Shown here piece after piece: positions 26,823 to 36,161 of a stretch of DNA of 48,745 nt (positions are counted from its first letter, which is position 1; every line of letters begins with the position of its first letter). Source of the DNA: Saccharomonospora iraqiensis subsp. paurometabolica YIM 90007 (GTDB lineage Bacteria; Actinomycetota; Actinomycetes; Mycobacteriales; Pseudonocardiaceae); the NCBI RefSeq assembly GCF_000231035.2, contig NZ_KI912258.1, positions 134,716 to 183,460 on the forward strand. Reading direction: 5' to 3'. The position numbers and the translations under genes were made by a program. The notes beneath the pieces were generated by a model, which searched no databases, was not told the DNA's origin, and saw only the letters and a list, made by a program, of their open reading frames with translations.

Positions 26823-28259
26823 TCAGAACTGGTAGTACAGGAACGGGCTGAAGGTGCCGCCGGCGACGAGGATCGCGGCGTAGGCGACGCCGACGGTCAT
26901 GACACCGACGCGCAGGACGGTGGCCGTGCGGGTGCGGGCGGCCTCCAGCGTCGGACCGGTGACCGGCTGCGCCGGGAGGGCGAACACGGCGAGCGCGGCG
27001 AGCAGGATGACCAGGCGCTGGTGGGTCAGCGCGGTGTCCACGAGGTCGGTGAGGCCGCCGGTGTCCGGCACCAGCATGTGGCCGAGCATGGTGAACGCGG
27101 CCCCGAGGTCGGGGGCGCGGAAGAACACCCACCCGATGACCACCAGCACGGCGGTGAGCACGCGCCGTGCGACGCGCCCGTACGGCGTGTCGGGGGAGGA
27201 GTCCCGGCCGCTCGCACGCTCGATCACCAGCAGCACCCCGTGGTACACACCCCACACCACGTAGGTCCAGGCCGCGCCGTGCCAGAAGCCGGTCAGCAGG
27301 AACACGATCCACAGGTTGCGGTAGGTCCGCGCCGCGCCGTCGCGGCTGCCGCCCAGCGGGATGTAGACGTAGTCGCGGAACCAGCGGGACAGCGACATGT
27401 GCCAGCGCCGCCAGAACTCGGTGATCGTCACCGACGAGTAGGGCCGCGCGAAGTTCTCCGGCAGCCGGAAGCCCAGCATCCGCCCCAGCCCGATCGCCAT
27501 GTCGGAATAGCCGGAGAAGTCGAAGAACAGTTGCAGGGTGAAGGCGAGCGCGCCGGTCCAGGCGATCGCGAACGTCATGTCGTCGCCGGGGGTGGAGAAG
27601 CACGCGTCCACCACCGGTGCCAGCGAATCGGCGATCACGGCCTTCTTGCACAGGCCCAGCGCGAACCGGGGAAAGCCCGCGGCGATGTCGTCCAGCCGGT
27701 GCGAGCGCTGCTGCGGTAGCTGGTCGGCGATCTCGTGGTAGCGCACGATCGGCCCGGCCGCGAGCTGCGGGAACATCGAGATGTAGGTGCCGAACGCCAC
27801 CGGTTCCCGCAGCGCGGGGCGCTCCCCCCGGTAGATGTCGACCACGTACGAGATGTGGTGGAACGTGAAGAACGAGATCCCGATCGGCAGCGCCAGTTCC
27901 ACCACCGGAATGCTTCCGCCGAACAGTCCGGCGAAATGTGCGATCTGTTCGGTGGCGAATCCCGCGTACTTCCACACGAACAGGATCGCCAGGTCGAACG
28001 CGACCACGCCGAACAGCAACCGCCGTCGCCGGACGGCGTCCCGCGGATTCCACGGGTCGGGCTCCAGCACCCGGCCGACGGCGAAGTTCACGACCATGCA
28101 GGTCAGCAGGAGCAGGGTGAACGCGCCCGCGCCGGTGGCGTAGAAGAGCAGACTGCCGACCGCGACGATGCCGTTGCGCCAACCCCGGGGCAGCACCAGC
28201 AGTGCGACCAGCACCGCGGGCATGAAGAACCACAGGAAAAGTGGCGACACGAACGACAA
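26823..28259 (-). CDS. MBOAT-family O-acyltransferase (AlgI/DltB-like)
   Basis: The product is about 478 residues from TTG 28259, chosen because AGGGGG precedes it and it gives the family start SFVSPLFLWFFMPAV; longer frames read through non-conserved sequence. Many membrane helices are visible. The two active-site regions are FWRRWHMSLSRWFRDYVYIPLGGS and GFWHGAAWTYVVWGVYHG (catalytic His). These enzymes pass acyl groups across the membrane to a periplasmic SGNH-type protein that acetylates polysaccharides. No AlgJ/AlgX or SGNH partner is next to it, so its acceptor is unknown. The promoter would lie between it and the DJ-1 gene. Confidence 0.9.
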   Translation of the reverse strand: MSFVSPLFLWFFMPAVLVALLVLPRGWRNGIVAVGSLLFYATGAGAFTLLLLTCMVVNFAVGRVLEPDPWNPRDAVRRRRLLFGVVAFDLAILFVWKYAGFATEQIAHFAGLFGGSIPVVELALPIGISFFTFHHISYVVDIYRGERPALREPVAFGTYISMFPQLAAGPIVRYHEIADQLPQQRSHRLDDIAAGFPRFALGLCKKAVIADSLAPVVDACFSTPGDDMTFAIAWTGALAFTLQLFFDFSGYSDMAIGLGRMLGFRLPENFARPYSSVTITEFWRRWHMSLSRWFRDYVYIPLGGSRDGAARTYRNLWIVFLLTGFWHGAAWTYVVWGVYHGVLLVIERASGRDSSPDTPYGRVARRVLTAVLVVIGWVFFRAPDLGAAFTMLGHMLVPDTGGLTDLVDTALTHQRLVILLAALAVFALPAQPVTGPTLEAARTRTATVLRVGVMTVGVAYAAILVAGGTFSPFLYYQF

Positions 28260-28394
28260 CGCGGCCCCCTGCTCACGATCCGGCACCGTGACCCTAGCGG
28301 AGGCGACCCCCCGCCGGAGTGAGATGCCGGGGACCGTGGCGCGGGCCATATGGGCGTGACGCGCCCCGATTCCGGACCGGTGTGCCTCGCCGGT

Positions 28395-28994
28395 CTACAC
28401 CGGGGGTTCCGGGTCGTACTGGATCGCGTGGCGCACGGTGCGGGCGTGCTCCGTCCCGCCCAGGCGGGCCACCAGGTGCAGCGCCATGTCGATCCCGGCG
28501 GACACCCCGGCCGAGGTGACGACGTCCCCGTCGTCCACGAACCGCTCCTCGCGCCGGACGTCGATCGTGTCGTCCAGTTCGCCGAGCAGGTCCAGCGACG
28601 CGTGGTGGGTCGTCGCGGGGCGGTCGCGCAGTACGCCCGCGGCGGCGTAGACCAGCGCGCCGGTGCACACGCTGGTCAGCAGCGGCACCTCGGCCCGCTG
28701 GGCGCGGACCCAGTCGATCCAGACGTCGTCCCGGAGGTGCGCGCGGGTGCCCGGCCCGCCCGGGTAGAGCAGTGCGTCCAGCGCGGGCGCGTCGGCGAAC
28801 GAGTACCGGGCGTGCAGGTCGAGGCCCTTCGCGCCGTGCACCACGTCGCCGTCCGGGCTCAGCGACACCACCGACCAGCCGTCCTCCGGGAACGCCCGGG
28901 TCCAGTGCGCCAACACCTCCCACGGACCGACCGCGTCCAGCTCGGCCAGGTCGTCGAAGAGCACGATCCCGAGTGTCCGCGACGTGTCGGTCAT
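28395..28994 (-). CDS. DJ-1/PfpI-family protein (isonitrile hydratase-like)
   Basis: The 199-residue protein has a class I glutamine-amidotransferase-like fold: LGIVLFDDLAELDAVGPWEVL at the N-terminus, the nucleophile elbow SVCTGALVYAAAG (Cys near 109) and a C-terminal TSAGVSAGIDMALHLV. The FDDLxELDxxGPxE start and the TSxGVSAGIDM end are characteristic of the InhA/isonitrile hydratase and ThiJ-like group without an AraC domain. The reaction is uncertain (hydratase, glyoxalase or chaperone-like). The rlmB stop lies 19 bases upstream, so it is probably the last gene of the carD-rlmB operon. Confidence 0.88.
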   Translation of the reverse strand: MTDTSRTLGIVLFDDLAELDAVGPWEVLAHWTRAFPEDGWSVVSLSPDGDVVHGAKGLDLHARYSFADAPALDALLYPGGPGTRAHLRDDVWIDWVRAQRAEVPLLTSVCTGALVYAAAGVLRDRPATTHHASLDLLGELDDTIDVRREERFVDDGDVVTSAGVSAGIDMALHLVARLGGTEHARTVRHAIQYDPEPPV

Positions 28995-29013
28995 GCCCGG
29001 CGTTCCCGGCTCG

Positions 29014-29982
29014 TCAGGTCCGGCCCGCCGCGCGGCGCCTGCGGGCGACCTCGGACAGCAGCACGGCCCCCGCCACCGAGGCGTTCAACGACTCCACCCC
29101 GGTGGCCATCGGGATGGACACCGTGACGTCGCACGTCTCGCGCACCAGCCGGGACAGGCCCCGCCCCTCGGAGCCGACCACGACCACCAGCGGTTCGGTG
29201 GCCAGGTCGAGGCCGTCGATGTCGGTCGAGCCGTCCGCGTCCAGCCCGGCGACCATCAGCCCCTCGTCCGCCCACGTCCGGAGCTGGCGGGTGAGGTTCG
29301 GGGCGACACCGATCGGCATCCGCGCCGCCGCGCCCGCGCTCGTGCGCCAGGCCACCGCCGTCATGCTCGCGCTGCGCCTGCGCGGCAACAGCACCCCGTG
29401 CGCGCCGAACGCCGCCGCCGAGCGCACCACCGCGCCCAGGTTCCGCGGGTCGGTCACCCCGTCGAGCGCCACCAGCAGCGGCGCGTCCCCGGAGTTGCGG
29501 GCGATGGTGAGCAGGTCGTCCGCGTCGGTGTAGTCGAACGGCGGCACCTGCAGGCCCAGGCCCTGATGCACCGCGCCGCCGGTCTTGCGGTCCAGCTCGT
29601 CGCGGGGCACCTCCAGGATCGAGATGCCGTGGTCGGCCGCCGTGCGCACCGCCTCGCGCACCCGGTCGTCGCTGTCGATGTTCAGCGCGACGTACAGCGC
29701 GGTCGCCGGTACCCGGGCGCGCAGCGACTCCACCACGGGATTGCGCCCGGCGATGATCTCCGGGGTCTCCTCGGCCCGCTTCGCGGCCGCCCGCTGCTTC
29801 TCCGCCTTCGCGGCCGCCGCGGCGGCCTTGCGCTGCGCCGGATGTCCGGTGCGCTCCTTCGCCTTGGGGGTCGGGCCCTTGCCCTCCAAGGCCTTGCGCC
29901 GCTTACCGCCGGAGCCGACGACCGGCCCCTTCTTCGTGCTTTCCTTGCGCACCGCTCCGCGGCGGCGGGAATTGCCTGCCAT
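29014..29982 (-). CDS. rlmB: TrmH/RlmB-family 23S rRNA 2'-O-methyltransferase
   Basis: The protein has 322 residues. The first 75 or so are a Lys/Ala/Arg-rich extension. The SpoU substrate-binding domain ([14 protein letters not shown]) is followed by the SPOUT knot: [21 protein letters not shown] (motif 1, catalytic Asn/Arg), VVGSEGRGL (motif 2) and [20 protein letters not shown] (motif 3). The E. coli enzyme methylates G2251 of 23S rRNA. It starts four bases after the cysS stop, the same partnership as in many actinobacteria. Confidence 0.93.
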   Translation of the reverse strand: MAGNSRRRGAVRKESTKKGPVVGSGGKRRKALEGKGPTPKAKERTGHPAQRKAAAAAAKAEKQRAAAKRAEETPEIIAGRNPVVESLRARVPATALYVALNIDSDDRVREAVRTAADHGISILEVPRDELDRKTGGAVHQGLGLQVPPFDYTDADDLLTIARNSGDAPLLVALDGVTDPRNLGAVVRSAAAFGAHGVLLPRRRSASMTAVAWRTSAGAAARMPIGVAPNLTRQLRTWADEGLMVAGLDADGSTDIDGLDLATEPLVVVVGSEGRGLSRLVRETCDVTVSIPMATGVESLNASVAGAVLLSEVARRRRAAGRT

Positions 29983-29985
29983 GAT

Positions 29986-31365
29986 TCAGTCTCTCACTGT
30001 CCACTGGGGACCATTGGGGGTGTCCTCCACCGCGATACCCGCCTCGGTCAGCCGGTCGCGGAGGGCGTCCGCCCTCGCGAAGTCCCGGTCCGCGCGGGCC
30101 TGCGTGCGGTCGGCCAGCATCGCCTCCACCAGTCTGCCCAGCGCGTCCGCCTCCGCGCCGGTGTGCTCGGCCCACCGCTGCGACAGCGGGTCGACGCCGA
30201 GCACGTCGACCATCGCCCGCACCGTGCCGGCCAGCTCCGCCGCCTTGGCGTCGTCGCCCGCGTCGAGCGCGGCGTTGCCGTCCCGCACGGTGTTGTGCAG
30301 GACCGCGAACGCCTGCGGCGTGCCGAGGTCGTCGTCGAGCGCGTCGCCGAACTCGGCCGGGACCGCGCCGACAGGCACCTCGCCGGCCTGCCCGGCCACC
30401 CGGCGCAGGAAGTGCTCGATCCGCCGGTAGCCGTGCGCGGACTCGGACAGCGCCTCGTCGGAGTACTCGATGGTGGAGCGGTAGTGCGGCTGGATGAGGT
30501 AGAAGCGCAGCTCCACCGGGCGGTGCCTGCGCAGCATCTGCGGGATCGAGACGATGTTGCCCAGCGACTTCGACATCTTCTCGCCGGACAGCGTCACCCA
30601 GGCGTTGTGCAGCCAGTACCGCGCGAAGCCGTCGCCCGCGGCGTGCGACTGCGCCCGTTCGTTCTCGTGGTGCGGGAAGACCAGGTCCACCCCGCCGCCG
30701 TGGATGTCGAACTCCGAGCCGAGGTAGGTCGTGGCCATCGCCGAGCACTCCAGGTGCCAGCCGGGCCGCCCGTCGCCCCACGGCGTCGGCCAGGACGGTT
30801 CACCCGGCTTGCTGCCCTTCCACAGGGTGAAGTCGCGGGGGTCGCGCTTGGCCCCGGTCTGCGACTCGCCCTGCTGCACCTCGTCCGGGCGCTGGTTGGA
30901 CAGCACGCCGTAGTCGTCGAACGAGCCCACCGAGAAGTAGACGTCGCCGCCCTCGGCGTAGGCGTGTCCGCGGTCCAGCAGCCGCTGGATCAGGTCGATC
31001 ATCTGGGTGATGTGCCCGGTCGCGCGCGGGGTCGCGGAGGGGGGCAGGCAGCCCAGCGCGTCGAAGGCCTCCTCGAACGCCCGTTCGTGGGTGGCCGCCC
31101 ACTCCCACCAGGGCCTGCCCGCGTCGGCGGCCTTGGCGATGATCTTGTCGTCGATGTCGGTGACGTTGCGGACCAGCAGCACGTCCATCCCCTTGTGGAC
31201 GAGCCAGCGGCGCAGCACGTCGTAGTTCAGCGCACCCCGGACGTGCCCGATGTGCGGGACGCCCTGCACGGTGGCCCCGCAGACGTACATGGTCGCCGTG
31301 CCGGTCCGCGCGGGCGTGAACTCGCGCACCTGCCTGGTCGCGGTGTCGAACAGTCGAAGGGCCAC
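29986..31365 (-). CDS. cysS: Cysteinyl-tRNA synthetase
   Basis: The enzyme charges tRNA-Cys. The 459-residue class I synthetase shows [19 protein letters not shown] (zinc-binding Cys and HIGH motif), the Cys/His zinc site in [21 protein letters not shown] and KMSKS as [10 protein letters not shown]. It begins VALRLFDT like mycobacterial CysS rather than the related MshC ligase. The start is GTG 31365 with no obvious ribosome site; it lies 18 bases after the HAD gene. Confidence 0.97.
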   Translation of the reverse strand: MALRLFDTATRQVREFTPARTGTATMYVCGATVQGVPHIGHVRGALNYDVLRRWLVHKGMDVLLVRNVTDIDDKIIAKAADAGRPWWEWAATHERAFEEAFDALGCLPPSATPRATGHITQMIDLIQRLLDRGHAYAEGGDVYFSVGSFDDYGVLSNQRPDEVQQGESQTGAKRDPRDFTLWKGSKPGEPSWPTPWGDGRPGWHLECSAMATTYLGSEFDIHGGGVDLVFPHHENERAQSHAAGDGFARYWLHNAWVTLSGEKMSKSLGNIVSIPQMLRRHRPVELRFYLIQPHYRSTIEYSDEALSESAHGYRRIEHFLRRVAGQAGEVPVGAVPAEFGDALDDDLGTPQAFAVLHNTVRDGNAALDAGDDAKAAELAGTVRAMVDVLGVDPLSQRWAEHTGAEADALGRLVEAMLADRTQARADRDFARADALRDRLTEAGIAVEDTPNGPQWTVRD

Positions 31366-31383
31366 GTCGTCAGATGGTACGGG

Positions 31384-32070
31384 TCAAAGCACGGCGTGTT
31401 CGCGCAGGGCGGCCAGCAATCCGTCCGTCCGCTCCGCCGTCGGGAGCGGTTCCACCTGCGCGAACGCGCAGCCCAGACGGCGGGCGCCGCCGTCCGCCTC
31501 CGCGCTGTCGCCCACCATGAGGGTCCGTTCGGGGGCCGCGCCGAGCCGGTCCAGCACGAGGCGGAAGACGGCCGGGTCGGGTTTGATCGCGCCCACCTCG
31601 TAGGAGAGCACGAACTCGTCGACGTGGGCGTCCAACCCGTGCGCGGCGAAGGCGGGCCGGATGTCGAACGCGATGTTGCTCAGCACCCCCACCGACACCC
31701 CGCGTCCGGCCAGCGCCCCGAGCGCCGGGCCCGCGTCGGGGTAGGGCGTCCACTCGGACGGGTCGACGAGCCTGCGGTACAGCGCCTTCGCCTGTTCCAC
31801 CCCCGGGACACCGGACTGCCGCAGCACCTCCAGGTACACCTTCCGGTGCAGCGCCGGGTCCAGGTCGCGGTTCTCCCAGGCGTGCCGGTGTTCGTCGTCG
31901 AGGTCGACGGTCAACGTCACCGGCGCGGTCATCCTCCGCAGCAGCTCGGCCTGCGCCTCGACGTCGAGCGGGTCGCCGTCGTGGTCGGTGAGGTCGGTCA
32001 GCCAGTCGGGGTCGTGCTCCAGACGGAACAGGGTGCCGGAGAAGTCGAACAGCACCGCGTCGACGCTCAC
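31384..32070 (-). CDS. HAD-family hydrolase
   Basis: The 228-residue protein has HAD motif [10 protein letters not shown] (nucleophile Asp; the second Asp of the usual DxD is Ser), a helical cap, motif [10 protein letters not shown], the KPDPAVF Lys and motif [12 protein letters not shown]. The Ser in motif I is unusual for phosphatases and is seen in some dehalogenase-like and actinobacterial HAD branches, so the reaction is uncertain. The GTG start overlaps the ispF stop by four bases, making it part of the carD-ispD-ispF-HAD-cysS-rlmB operon. Confidence 0.88.
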   Translation of the reverse strand: MSVDAVLFDFSGTLFRLEHDPDWLTDLTDHDGDPLDVEAQAELLRRMTAPVTLTVDLDDEHRHAWENRDLDPALHRKVYLEVLRQSGVPGVEQAKALYRRLVDPSEWTPYPDAGPALGALAGRGVSVGVLSNIAFDIRPAFAAHGLDAHVDEFVLSYEVGAIKPDPAVFRLVLDRLGAAPERTLMVGDSAEADGGARRLGCAFAQVEPLPTAERTDGLLAALREHAVL

Positions 32071-32546
32071 CGCGGCTCCCCGTCCCGCGGCAGCAGCAGT
32101 GCGCTCGCCACGGCCGCGAGGCCCTCACCGCGCCCGGTGAGGCCGAGACCGTCGCTGGTCGTCGCGGACACGGCCACCGGCCCGCCGGCCGCCGTGCCGA
32201 GCGTCTCCTCGGCCTCCGCGCGGCGGGGGCCGATCCGGGGAGCGTTGCCGATCACCTGCACGACGGCGTTGCCCAGGCGGTGGCCCGCCGTCTCGACCCG
32301 GCCGCGCACCTCCGCCACGAGCTCGGTGCCGTGCGCGCCGGCCCAGCGGTCGTCGCCCGTGCCGAACACCGAACCGAGATCCCCCAGCCCGGCCGCCGAC
32401 AGCAGCGCGTCACACAGCGCGTGCGCGGCCACGTCACCGTCCGAGTGACCCGTGCAGCCGTCCACGCCCGGCCAGTGCAGCCCGGCGATCCAGCACTCCC
32501 GGCCCACCTCGACGGGGTGGACGTCGACGCCCTGGCCGATCCTCAT
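32067..32546 (-). CDS. ispF: 2-C-methyl-D-erythritol 2,4-cyclodiphosphate synthase
   Basis: IspF is the fifth MEP-pathway enzyme and releases CMP from CDP-methylerythritol phosphate to make the cyclodiphosphate. The 159-residue protein starts [12 protein letters not shown] (zinc ligands Asp8, His10) with [29 protein letters not shown] carrying the third ligand His and the catalytic loop, and ends with [20 protein letters not shown] 32546 overlaps the ispD stop by four bases. All expected ligands are present, in contrast to the degenerate IspD encoded upstream. Confidence 0.95.
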   Translation of the reverse strand: MRIGQGVDVHPVEVGRECWIAGLHWPGVDGCTGHSDGDVAAHALCDALLSAAGLGDLGSVFGTGDDRWAGAHGTELVAEVRGRVETAGHRLGNAVVQVIGNAPRIGPRRAEAEETLGTAAGGPVAVSATTSDGLGLTGRGEGLAAVASALLLPRDGEPR

Positions 32547-33235
32547 GGTTCTCCCTCCGCCTCCAACAGCGCCTCCAGTACGGCGCGGTCGAAGGCCGTG
32601 CGCACCCGCATCCCGTGGGGGTGTCCCGGCACCGTGTGGACGGCGGCGCCGCAGGTGGTCAAGGGGTCGGCAAGGTCGGCGTCGGTGAGCGCGTCGGCGG
32701 TGAATCCCCACGGCGCCAGCGTCCGGCGCAGACCGTCCCGGTCCCGGGTGCCCAGCAGCAGGTCGTCGGGGTCGGTACGCTTCACCGTGTCGGTGACGGC
32801 CTCCACCGGCACCACCGCCCGGGCCCCGGCGCGCAGGGCCTCCACGACCGCGCGGACCGTCTCCGGCGGCGTACACGGGTACTCGGCGTCGTGCAGCAGG
32901 ACCATGTCTGCCGACCCGGGCGCCACGGCGTCCCACGCGGACCGCAGCGAGCCGACACGGTCGTCCTGACCCGGGACGACGTCCACCGGACAGTGGTCAG
33001 CGCCCACAGAGACCGCGTCCAGAGCGGCCGCGCCCACGGAGGTGCCGGTTCCCCGGTATTCGTCCGCGGTGCCGGGCGGACCCGCCACGACGATCCGGTC
33101 GACACACCCCGACCGGGACAGCGCCCGCACACAGTGCGTCAGCGGTGATGTGTCACACACCTCGGCGAGTGCGCCCGAGCCCTGGACGTCCCCCGCTCCG
33201 AGGGGGATCAGTGCGAAGACGTTCAGAGCCGTCAG
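32543..33235 (-). CDS. ispD: IspD-like cytidylyltransferase, divergent, with atypical start
   Basis: The operon position (carD-ispD-ispF), length (about 230) and core blocks ([44 protein letters not shown]) identify IspD, which makes CDP-methylerythritol. The first normal start codon is GTG 33160, but the frame upstream encodes an IspD-like N-terminus ([10 protein letters not shown]). The only way to include it is a CTG at 33235 that overlaps the carD stop as CTGA, the place where an ATGA overlap would be expected. Signature residues are altered: the GxGxR loop, the Pro-Lys pair, HDAARP (HDAEYP here), the TPQ loop (APWGF here) and the C-terminal KIT Lys (Arg here). It may be an inactive paralogue or very divergent enzyme. 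Confidence 0.7.
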   Translation of the reverse strand: MTALNVFALIPLGAGDVQGSGALAEVCDTSPLTHCVRALSRSGCVDRIVVAGPPGTADEYRGTGTSVGAAALDAVSVGADHCPVDVVPGQDDRVGSLRSAWDAVAPGSADMVLLHDAEYPCTPPETVRAVVEALRAGARAVVPVEAVTDTVKRTDPDDLLLGTRDRDGLRRTLAPWGFTADALTDADLADPLTTCGAAVHTVPGHPHGMRVRTAFDRAVLEALLEAEGEP

Positions 33236-33723
33236 ACCACCGTGGTGTCGAGCACCTCGTCCAGCAGCACCTCGGCCTTGCCTTCGTCGGTGCCCTCGGC
33301 GAGGGCGAGCTCACTGACCAGGATCTGCCGCGCCTTGGCCAACATGCGCTTCTCTCCCGCGGACAAACCACGGTCCTTCTCGCGCCGCCACAGGTCGCGC
33401 ACCACTTCGGCCACCTTGTTCACGTCGCCCGAGGCGAGTTTCTCCACGTTGGCCTTGTACCGCCGAGACCAGTTCGTCGGTTCGTCGGTGTGTGGTGTCC
33501 GCAACACATCGAAAACGTGGTTCAAGCCGTCCTGGTTGACCACGTCACGCACGCCGACGACCTCGGCATTGTCGGCGGGAACGCGAACCGTGAGATCGCC
33601 TTGCGCGACTTTCAGGACGAGGTACTGTTTCTCCTCGCCCTTGATCACGCGGGTCTCGATTGCTTCGATGAGTGCGGCACCGTGGTGCGGGTAGACGACG
33701 GTCTCTCCGACCTTGAAAACCAT
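33232..33723 (-). CDS. carD: RNA polymerase-binding transcription factor CarD
   Basis: CarD binds the RNA polymerase beta subunit and stabilises open complexes, notably at rRNA promoters. The 163-residue protein has the Tudor-like RNAP-binding domain ([25 protein letters not shown], 1-60) and the helical DNA-binding domain ([17 protein letters not shown] with the conserved Trp, about 83-150). Length matches mycobacterial CarD. A -10-like TAGGAT lies at 33756-33751 on the minus strand and GAGG precedes the ATG. It heads the ispD-ispF operon as in mycobacteria. Confidence 0.97.
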   Translation of the reverse strand: MVFKVGETVVYPHHGAALIEAIETRVIKGEEKQYLVLKVAQGDLTVRVPADNAEVVGVRDVVNQDGLNHVFDVLRTPHTDEPTNWSRRYKANVEKLASGDVNKVAEVVRDLWRREKDRGLSAGEKRMLAKARQILVSELALAEGTDEGKAEVLLDEVLDTTVV

Positions 33724-33750
33724 GTGTCCTCTGCCCCTTTCGCTGTCCCC

Positions 33751-33756
33751 ATCCTA
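33751..33756 (-). promoter_or_regulatory. Candidate -10 box of the carD operon
   Basis: TAGGAT on the minus strand lies 28 bases before the carD ATG, preceded by no clear -35. In this divergent 304-base gap the plus strand has a perfect TTGACA at 33833 but no -10 at a legal distance. Confidence 0.35.
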
Positions 33757-33959
33757 GCACGCGGTTTCGCGGCCGAACCAGGCACCCGGCCTCGTCCTCG
33801 CAGGTCAGTGGCCTGAGCTGACCGGTCGAGGGGTTGACAAACACGTGATCCGCATACTCACGCAGGTGGGCCGCGGGGGTCGGGCGCGCCCAGGGAGGTC
33901 CACTCCGGACTGGGGCGGCCGGCACGGTGCAAGGTGTGCCACACGTCCGGGGCACCCGA

Positions 33960-33987
33960 TGACGCGCACGGTCGCGCTGCGGATACT
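33960..33987 (+). promoter_or_regulatory. Candidate promoter of the lpqE-like gene
   Basis: TGACGC (33960-33965) and GATACT (33982-33987) are 16 bases apart on the plus strand, giving a leader of about 35 bases to the GTG at 34028. It was judged by eye and the -35 is weak. Confidence 0.3.
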
Positions 33988-34027
33988 CTCCCGGAAAGGT
34001 AGCCCCAGGGAGAAGGGACTCGGAGAA

Positions 34028-34606
34028 GTGAAACGTCGCATGGTGTCCGCGGCCGTGGTCGCTGTCGGTGCCGCACTGCTCGTCTCCGGTTGCGCGGCGG
34101 GCCAGATCACGCAGACGGACTCCCAGGTCGCGACGATCAACGGAACCCGTGCCGAGGTCGGCGACATCGCCATCCGGAAGGCCGAACTCGCCTACCCCGA
34201 GGGTGACGCCCCGATCTACCGTGCGGGCACGAGCCCGGGCGTGGCCATGTACCTGGTGAACGAGGCCGAGTTGCAGGACGACACGCTGGTGTCGGCGAGC
34301 ACCGACGCGGCCGCCAACGTCGTGCTGAACGGTTCGCGCGAGGTGCCCGCCCAGGGCACACTCGTGATCGCGCAGGGTGCCCAGGAGCAGCAGGCGGCCG
34401 AGGCGGCGCGGCCCGAGGTGGAGATCCAGACGCGGGCGGACATGACCCTGCAGGGCCTCAACCGGGACGTGCGCCCGAGCCAGACGGTGACCATGACGCT
34501 CACCTTCCGCGAGGCGGGCCGGGTCACCTTCGACATGCCCGCCGTCATCCCGGACACCCCCACCTTCGACGTCTCCCCCTCCCCGGCGGCCGAAGGCGGC
34601 CACTGA
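34028..34606 (+). CDS. lpqE: LpqE-like lipoprotein
   Basis: The 192-residue protein has a lipoprotein signal ending at Cys (ALLVSGCAAGQ, Cys near 20), then a beta-rich domain: INGTRAEVGDIAIRKAELAYP, VAMYLVNEAELQDDTLVSAS and VTMTLTFREAGRVTFDMPAVIP, ending with a Ser/Pro/Glu tail. The blocks and the place next to radA and carD match mycobacterial LpqE (Rv3584). It resembles copper-chaperone-like (PCu_A-C) folds but has no Met/His copper site that I can see. The gene is divergent from carD; repeat B follows. Confidence 0.82.
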   Translation: MKRRMVSAAVVAVGAALLVSGCAAGQITQTDSQVATINGTRAEVGDIAIRKAELAYPEGDAPIYRAGTSPGVAMYLVNEAELQDDTLVSASTDAAANVVLNGSREVPAQGTLVIAQGAQEQQAAEAARPEVEIQTRADMTLQGLNRDVRPSQTVTMTLTFREAGRVTFDMPAVIPDTPTFDVSPSPAAEGGH

Positions 34607-34623
34607 GCCCCCACCGCGGCTTT

Positions 34624-34706
34624 GCCGTGAAGGGCACCTTCCCTGCGTTGAGTGCCGTGAGGGGCACTTTCGCTGCGTGTGATGCAGGCAAAGTGCCCCT
34701 CACGGC
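34624..34706. repeat. 83-nt three-unit palindromic element, copy B
   Basis: Units begin at 34624, 34654 and 34684 (30-nt period) with spacers GTTGAGT and GTGTGAT. The order is forward-forward-reverse, the reverse complement of copy A's arrangement. The core is GGGCAC with GTGCCC. The second and third units pair over 23 bp with two mismatches. It starts 18 bases after the lpqE stop and lies upstream of radA on the same strand. Confidence 0.9.
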
Positions 34707-34774
34707 GTCACCTTGGGCGGTGCGTCGGTGAGGTGCCTCCCGGGATCGTCGGTGGGGGGCGTTAGCGTCCGGGT

Positions 34775-36127
34775 GTGGTCAGGAAGGGTACGAGCTACCG
34801 CTGTGCGGAGTGCGGCCTCGAGGTCGCGAAGTGGGTGGGCCGCTGCCCGGAGTGCCACGCCTGGGGCACCATCGAGGAGCGCTCCGCCCCGACGAAGTCG
34901 CCGGTGGCTCAGGTCGCGGCCGGCGCGCCGAGCTCGCCCGCGAAGCCGATCTCCGAGGTCGACGTCGAGACCTCCCGTGCCCGTCCCACCGGGGTGGCCG
35001 AGCTGGACCGGGTGCTCGGCGGCGGCTTCGTCCCCGGTGCGGTGACGCTGCTCGCCGGGGAACCCGGCGTCGGCAAGTCGACGCTGCTGCTGGAGGTCAC
35101 CCACCAGTGGGCCACGCACAGTGGCACCAGCGCGCTGTACGTGACGGGGGAGGAGTCGGCCGGCCAGGTGCGGCTGCGCGCCGAGCGCACCGGCAACGTC
35201 GCCGAGCGGATGTACCTCGCGGCCGAGAGCGACCTCTCCGCGGTGTTCGGCCACGTTGACGACGTCAAGCCCGGGTTGTTGATCGTGGACTCGGTGCAGA
35301 CGATGTCGTCCCCGCAGGCCGAGGGCGCACCCGGCGGGGTGACGCAGGTGCGGGCCGTGGCGTCCGCGCTGGTGGCGCTGGCCAAGGAGCGGGGCCTGCC
35401 GGTGGTGCTCGTCGGGCACGTGACCAAGGAGGGCTCGGTCGCCGGGCCGCGGGTGCTGGAGCATCTGGTGGACGTCGTGCTCCAGTTCGAGGGGGACAAG
35501 CACTCGACGCTGCGCATGGTGCGCGGGGTGAAGAACCGTTTCGGCGCCGCCGACGAGATCGGCTGCTTCGAACTGCACGACGAGGGCATCGTCGGTGTCG
35601 CCGACCCGTCCGGGCTCTTCCTGAACCGGCACGCCGAGGCCGTCCCGGGCACCGCCGTCACCGTCACTGTCGAGGGCAAACGCCCCCTGCTGGGGGAGGT
35701 GCAGGCCCTCGTGGCCGACTCCGCCCTGCCGCAGCCCCGGCGTGCCGTCAGCGGACTCGACTCGTCCCGGGTGAGCATGGTGCTGGCGGTGCTGGAGAAG
35801 CGCACCGGTCATCCGCTCGGCGGGAAGGACGTCTACACCGCCACCGTGGGCGGGATGAAGGTGACCGAACCGGCGGTGGACCTCGCCGTCGCCCTGGCGG
35901 TGTGGTCGGCGATGAGCGACCGGGCGTTGTCCCCACGGCTGGTGGCGATCGGCGAGGTCGGCCTCGCGGGGGAGATCCGCCGGGTGACCGGCGTCGGCCG
36001 CCGCCTGGCCGAGGCCGCGCGCCTCGGCTTCACCCATGCCTTCGTCCCCCCGGACGCGGGCCCCCTCCCGGACGGCATCAAGACCCGCGAAGTCACCAAC
36101 CTCGCCGAAGCCCTCAACACCCTCTGA
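34775..36127 (+). CDS. radA: DNA repair protein RadA (Sms)
   Basis: RadA is a RecA-like branch-migration ATPase. The 450-residue protein starts with a C4 zinc finger (YRCAECG...RCPECHAWG, Cys10, 13, 24, 27), then Walker A GEPGVGKSTLL, Walker B LLIVDSVQT, the KNRFG motif and a Lon-protease-like C-terminal domain (LGGKDVYTATVGGMKVTEPAVDLAVALAV). All motifs are intact. In most actinobacteria disA (c-di-AMP synthase) follows directly; here it is replaced by repeat C and an AbiEi-like gene. The GTG start lies between two repeat elements. Confidence 0.97.
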   Translation: MVRKGTSYRCAECGLEVAKWVGRCPECHAWGTIEERSAPTKSPVAQVAAGAPSSPAKPISEVDVETSRARPTGVAELDRVLGGGFVPGAVTLLAGEPGVGKSTLLLEVTHQWATHSGTSALYVTGEESAGQVRLRAERTGNVAERMYLAAESDLSAVFGHVDDVKPGLLIVDSVQTMSSPQAEGAPGGVTQVRAVASALVALAKERGLPVVLVGHVTKEGSVAGPRVLEHLVDVVLQFEGDKHSTLRMVRGVKNRFGAADEIGCFELHDEGIVGVADPSGLFLNRHAEAVPGTAVTVTVEGKRPLLGEVQALVADSALPQPRRAVSGLDSSRVSMVLAVLEKRTGHPLGGKDVYTATVGGMKVTEPAVDLAVALAVWSAMSDRALSPRLVAIGEVGLAGEIRRVTGVGRRLAEAARLGFTHAFVPPDAGPLPDGIKTREVTNLAEALNTL

Positions 36128-36161
36128 CCTCCCACCTCCCCAGGCGCGGCGCCGGTGTGGT

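Noticed and set aside
28260-28349. Upstream start of the MBOAT protein at 28349
   Set aside because: The extra 30 residues precede the family start, and the ribosome site fits TTG 28259.
28984-32448. Plus-strand open frame of 1154 codons antisense to rlmB, cysS, HAD and ispF
   Set aside because: The opposite strand carries four well-recognised genes; the frame has no motif and only reflects codon-position bias.
33160-33232. Simple annotation of ispD from GTG 33160
   Set aside because: It would cut off the conserved first strand and nucleotide loop, although that loop is itself degenerate; kept as an alternative only.
33833-33838. Perfect TTGACA as a promoter of lpqE
   Set aside because: No -10 box lies 16-18 bases downstream; the nearest TAnnnT-like sequence is too close.
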